20,350 bases of DNA from Welwitschia mirabilis. Taxonomy: Eukaryota > Gnetophyta > Gnetopsida > Welwitschiales. Position numbers and translations under genes: made by a program. How positions within the stretch are numbered: position 1 is the first letter of the stretch; each line of letters starts with the position of its first letter. The stretch spans positions 196,455,266-196,475,615 of the forward strand of contig JBOZIK010000001.1 in NCBI GenBank assembly GCA_051453625.1, in the 5' to 3' direction. Of the stretch, positions 17,740-20,350 are shown one piece after another. The notes below the pieces were generated by a model. That model had not been told where the DNA came from. It did no database searches and was given only the letters and a program-made list of their open reading frames with translations.

Positions 17740-18375
17740 CTGGTTTCACATCAGATGTGTAATCCAGAATATCCTTTAGTATTTAAAGGGAACATAAAAT
17801 AAAAGCTTATATTTTTTAGGACTTTCACTAAAAGTCATCAGCTTTATTAATGCAGATTATGTAGGATGCTGAGATTGTAACATATCTACTATTGGTTCTA
17901 TATTTATAGGTGGTAGTGAAATGGTTAGCTAGATGATAAGACTATAGGAAATTATTGTGTTGTTTAAAACTGAAGTTGAGTATGTAGCCTTAACAAAGGC
18001 AACCAAGGAAATGAGCTAGTTAAGGATATTTCTTGAGTAGTTTGGGATGAAGTAGGAAAAACATGTTTTACATTTTAATAATCCATGTGTGATTCACTCA
18101 GTAAAGCATGCAATTTTTCACTCTAAAATGAAATAGAGGTTTGCTACCACTTCATTTAACAAGCATTAAAGCATAAGGATTTGGAAGTAAATAAAATTCA
18201 CACTTAGAAAAGCCTAGCTAATATGCTAACAAAATTTTTTTCTATGGAGAAGCATCAAATGTGTAAAGGAACTCTAGAATAATAAAGATATAACTTGATG
18301 GCATTGAAGAATGATGCAGCTTATTCTACCATTGATCTTTGGGATGCTAGATGATTTTCCTTCAAGTGGGAGAAT
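17740..18375 (+). pseudogene. copia RNase H (3' end of pol) remnant, plus strand
   Basis: Reads LVFKGNIK then KLIFFRTFTKS (about 17777-17840), NADYVGC (about 17849-17870), GGSEMVS, TEVEYVALTKATKEMS (17970-18017), LRIFLE, KHVLHFNNPCVIHSVKHAIF (18060-18118), FHSKMK, KDLEVNKIHT, ANMLTKFFSMEKHQMCKGTL (18220-18279). This is the standard order of copia RNase H: A-D-Y-A-G, T-E-A-E-Y, D-N-x-x-A, H-x-x-x-K-H-I, A-D-x-x-T-K. Stops interrupt it at several points, often at Trp or Gln positions. It is followed by a polypurine tract (GTGGGAGAAT, 18366-18375) and the LTR. It runs opposite to the copia relics of units B and C, so it is a separate element. Confidence 0.85.
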
Positions 18376-18771
18376 TGTTAAGCATCAATTTAGTAAATAA
18401 AAATCCTTTTTTGTTTCTTTTTAAGAATTTTGCAACTCACTATTCACTTTTGTAAACTTTTAGTTTATAATTTTTAGGTTTTTAATCTTTTGTTAACTTG
18501 TTAGAAGTTGTTATTAGTAAATTGATTTTTCTTTTCTTAAAAATTAAGGTTAGAGTTAAAGAAAATTCACTAGTGTTAAAGCATGAAAGATAAGAGGAAG
18601 AAAAGCTATTAAGGACAACTTCTATGCTTGGGTTAATTCTCAAATTGGGGAAACAATCTCTGCTCATTACCTCCTAGATGAATGTCACTTTGGCTGAACC
18701 ATGTAAATCTCTGTGTCTATTTCTATTTTTGATATTACATACTTTTATATTCTATTATCATTTTCTTCCAT
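18376..18771 (+). mobile_element. Probable copia 3' LTR, plus strand
   Basis: Starts with TGTTAAGCATC immediately after the polypurine tract. The segment near 18690-18730 (GGCTGAACCATGTAAATCTC, then TGTGTCTATTTC) resembles the R/U5 side of plant copia LTRs. The right end is uncertain: the last CA before homology to the copia relic of unit B resumes is about 18771. No 5' LTR was found in the window, so the element is truncated or its left part lies in the gap. Confidence 0.6.
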
Positions 18772-19690
18772 TGAAACACTTGTATTTTTCTCATGCATTA
18801 TCTCTTTCTTTATCTTCTAAGAGCCCTTTCCAATGCTCACTATGCATTCACAATGTTTAGCTATCTAATAAAGATTATGTCCTTTGTGATAAAATGAACA
18901 TGTTTAAAATCTTTTCAAAATTAAGTTTTAACTTTATTTTTTTCCTCAAAACCATAGAACCTATATCTTTACTTCCACATCTATGATCATCTCCTATATA
19001 TAAATAAACAACCTAAAATAGATTTATAAGAAGTGATCATTTTCTTGTTTAAATAAATATGAAACAATGCTCCTAAATTCAAGATCCATACATTAAACAT
19101 AAAATCCTTTAAATAGTGGATATCATTTGTTTGCATAAAGAGTGTACTATTAACTTTTAGGACTTAAGTCTTAATGAGCTCCAAATGCTTTATTCTTTTT
19201 GTAAGAAGGGCCTTTGTAAATGTTTCATTGATTCTTAAGCGTACAAATGTTAACATTTTTCTTACCAATAGATGTTAGAATATGAGTCACAACATTCTCA
19301 AAATTAGCAGGTAAAGGGATTAGAATAGTTGTGATGCATAGGTCCTTTGCGAATTGAACACCTAGATCACCTATAAGAAATATGTTTTACATTTCATTCA
19401 AATGACTTGAGAACTTTATTCCTTTCTTCATCTTTATGCTGAACATTGTTTAAGTGCCAAAAACTTGTTGATAATGGATGAATAATCTTATTTATATTTT
19501 GTCTTTTGCCAAAGTCCATGCATTATCCTCATCACTTTAGCATACATTATCTTTCTTATGAGCCATCCCATTAGAAAAATAACACTCTAAAAACTAATAA
19601 GAATAAAAAATTATCATATTTTATTTTGATTTTGAAAGTAACATAAACTTATGATCCATATTACAACTATACTGATATATCATATATAAT

Positions 19691-19705
19691 AATAAGCTAG
19701 TCAGA
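19691..19705 (+). repeat. Empty LINE target site, unit C
   Basis: AATAAGCTAGTCAGA occurs once here, joined on the left to sequence matching the 5' flank of LINE B (up to 10170) and on the right to sequence matching the 3' flank (from 14581). This is the site before insertion. Confidence 0.85.
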
Positions 19706-19717
19706 GCTTGATGCATA
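19703..19717 (-). other. Decayed copia primer-binding-site-like motif, unit C
   Basis: Minus-strand ATGCATCAAGCTCT compares with TGGTATCAGAGCTCT: ATCA and AGCTCT agree, with one base lost between them. It lies at the 5' end of the minus-strand copia relic, where the tRNA-Met primer site is expected. Confidence 0.5.
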
Positions 19718-20172
19718 GGCTTAGTTCATGTCTATAAGTTGCAAGTTTAAACATCTTGGGTTTGAATCTTTAGGTTTGTGGGTTGGCTTATGGTTCTTAA
19801 TCATATCTTTAAAGCACAACTATATGTTGGCCAGTCATTAAGCAAGCAAGTGCCATCTATGGGTTTTCATATGGCTAAGCAAACAAGCAACCTTCGTGAG
19901 TGCAATTTGATCTACATGAATTAAGCTTTCCACAACTAGAAAAAAAACACAAACCTCACTTCTATTTGTATATTAAGTACTCGAAGAAAATTTAATAATT
20001 ATAAGTAATTTAATACCATCATTATATAAAGTAAAACATCAAACATGTAAAACTATAAACTGTGTTTTTGTTAAGTCAAATTAGAAAACCCTTTAACTCT
20101 TTTAAGATACTAAGAACAAAGCTGGTGCATGACAAACGAAGCCCAACATCCTCTCCAAATATAACATAACAG
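19718..20172. other. Gene-proximal flank of unit C
   Basis: Collinear with 14595-15071 of unit B with small indels. No coding potential. The right part (from about 20090) differs from B by only a handful of bases, the left part by many more. It may include a copia LTR in minus orientation. Confidence 0.6.
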
Positions 20173-20270
20173 ATTAAAGGAATAGGAGTTCTTTTATAAA
20201 TAGAAAAAGAAAACAATTCAAAATAAAGGAATAGGAGTTGTTCTATAAATAGAAAAAGAAAAAGAGTGCC
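20173..20270 (+). repeat. Tandem 49-bp repeat in the promoter, unit C
   Basis: Two units starting at about 20173 and 20222, each with TAGGAGTT(C/G)TT and TATAAATAG, matching 15072-15169. Confidence 0.85.
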
Positions 20271-20279
20271 AGCCATGTC

Positions 20280-20286
20280 TATATAA
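20280..20286 (+). promoter_or_regulatory. TATA box of the small secreted-protein gene, unit C
   Basis: TATATAA, 66 bp before the ATG exactly as in unit B. The 85 bp ending at the ATGTC differ from B by one base (upstream of the TATA box). Confidence 0.75.
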
Positions 20287-20345
20287 ACCCTACGCGCCTG
20301 CCATCCATTCATCTCTTCAACTTTCAACAATCCAAGCCATTCAAC

Positions 20346-20350
20346 ATGTC
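20346..20350 (+). CDS. Small predicted secreted protein, unit C (cut by window end)
   Basis: Only ATGTC, the start codon and two bases of codon 2, lie inside the window. The call rests on the near-identical promoter and 5' UTR shared with 15244. Whether the rest of the gene is intact cannot be seen here. Confidence 0.55.

Larger units (their letters stand above)
18790..19717 (-). mobile_element. Ty1/copia relic, unit C (gag and pre-integrase part, dead)
   Basis: Collinear with 9090-10185 of unit B but without about 165 bp (B positions about 9500-9665). Minus-strand pieces: LNEM near 19398, GDLGVQFAKDLCITTILIP (about 19375-19318), ANFENVVTHILTSIGKKNVN (about 19314-19250), and SITKDIIFIR (about 18890). 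The gag part is slightly closer to the family consensus than in B. The integrase part is missing, cut off by the plus-strand LTR. It runs uninterrupted through the LINE target site into the gene flank. Confidence 0.75.

Noticed and set aside
1-20350. tRNA or rRNA genes
   Set aside because: No complete cloverleaf with both A and B boxes and no rRNA core sequence was recognised.

Overview
The window is nuclear DNA from a land plant. The evidence is plant-type LINE/L1 remnants with a zf-RVT tail, Ty1/copia remnants, a short-intron gene with a canonical plant TATA promoter, and about 30% GC spacer DNA. A large-genome seed plant, perhaps a gymnosperm, would fit the many old, heavily decayed and still nested transposons, but the sequence does not settle the species. 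Most long open frames are fragments of dead retroelements. The window has two 100-N assembly gaps (3495-3594 and 16872-16971).

The main structure is a locus present three times in direct orientation. Unit A (1-4018) has a LINE fragment, 120 bp of flank, an N gap and 424 bp of distal flank. Unit B (about 8290-16871) is the most complete. It has a minus-strand copia relic (8290-10185), a full-span dead LINE (10186-14565) flanked by a 15-bp target-site duplication, the copia leader and flank (14581-15071), a promoter with a tandem 49-bp repeat, a small two-exon gene for a predicted secreted Pro/Ala-rich protein of 97 aa (15244-15632), an antisense 2-oxoglutarate-dioxygenase exon relic (16040-16283), and an open frame broken by a 103-bp inverted repeat (16379-16696). 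Unit C (about 18790-20350) repeats the copia relic, the same promoter and the first bases of the same gene, but has no LINE: it preserves the empty insertion site. The gap in unit A falls where a third copy of the gene is expected.

This gives a relative history. A copia element decayed next to the gene. The unit duplicated to give C and the ancestor of A and B. A LINE entered the A/B ancestor inside the copia leader. That unit then duplicated again with the LINE already dead, since stop codons are shared between copies. The core promoter differs by 1 in 85 bases between B and C, while the TE flank is far more diverged, which suggests that the small gene is the constrained part.

Between A and B (4019-8290) there is AT-rich spacer with a compound microsatellite, a cluster of alternating GCGTTT/AAACGC motifs like a transposon subterminal region, and three diverged AT-rich tandem units. 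Between B and C (16972-18790) lie the 3' end of a plus-strand copia element (RNase H) and its probable 3' LTR.
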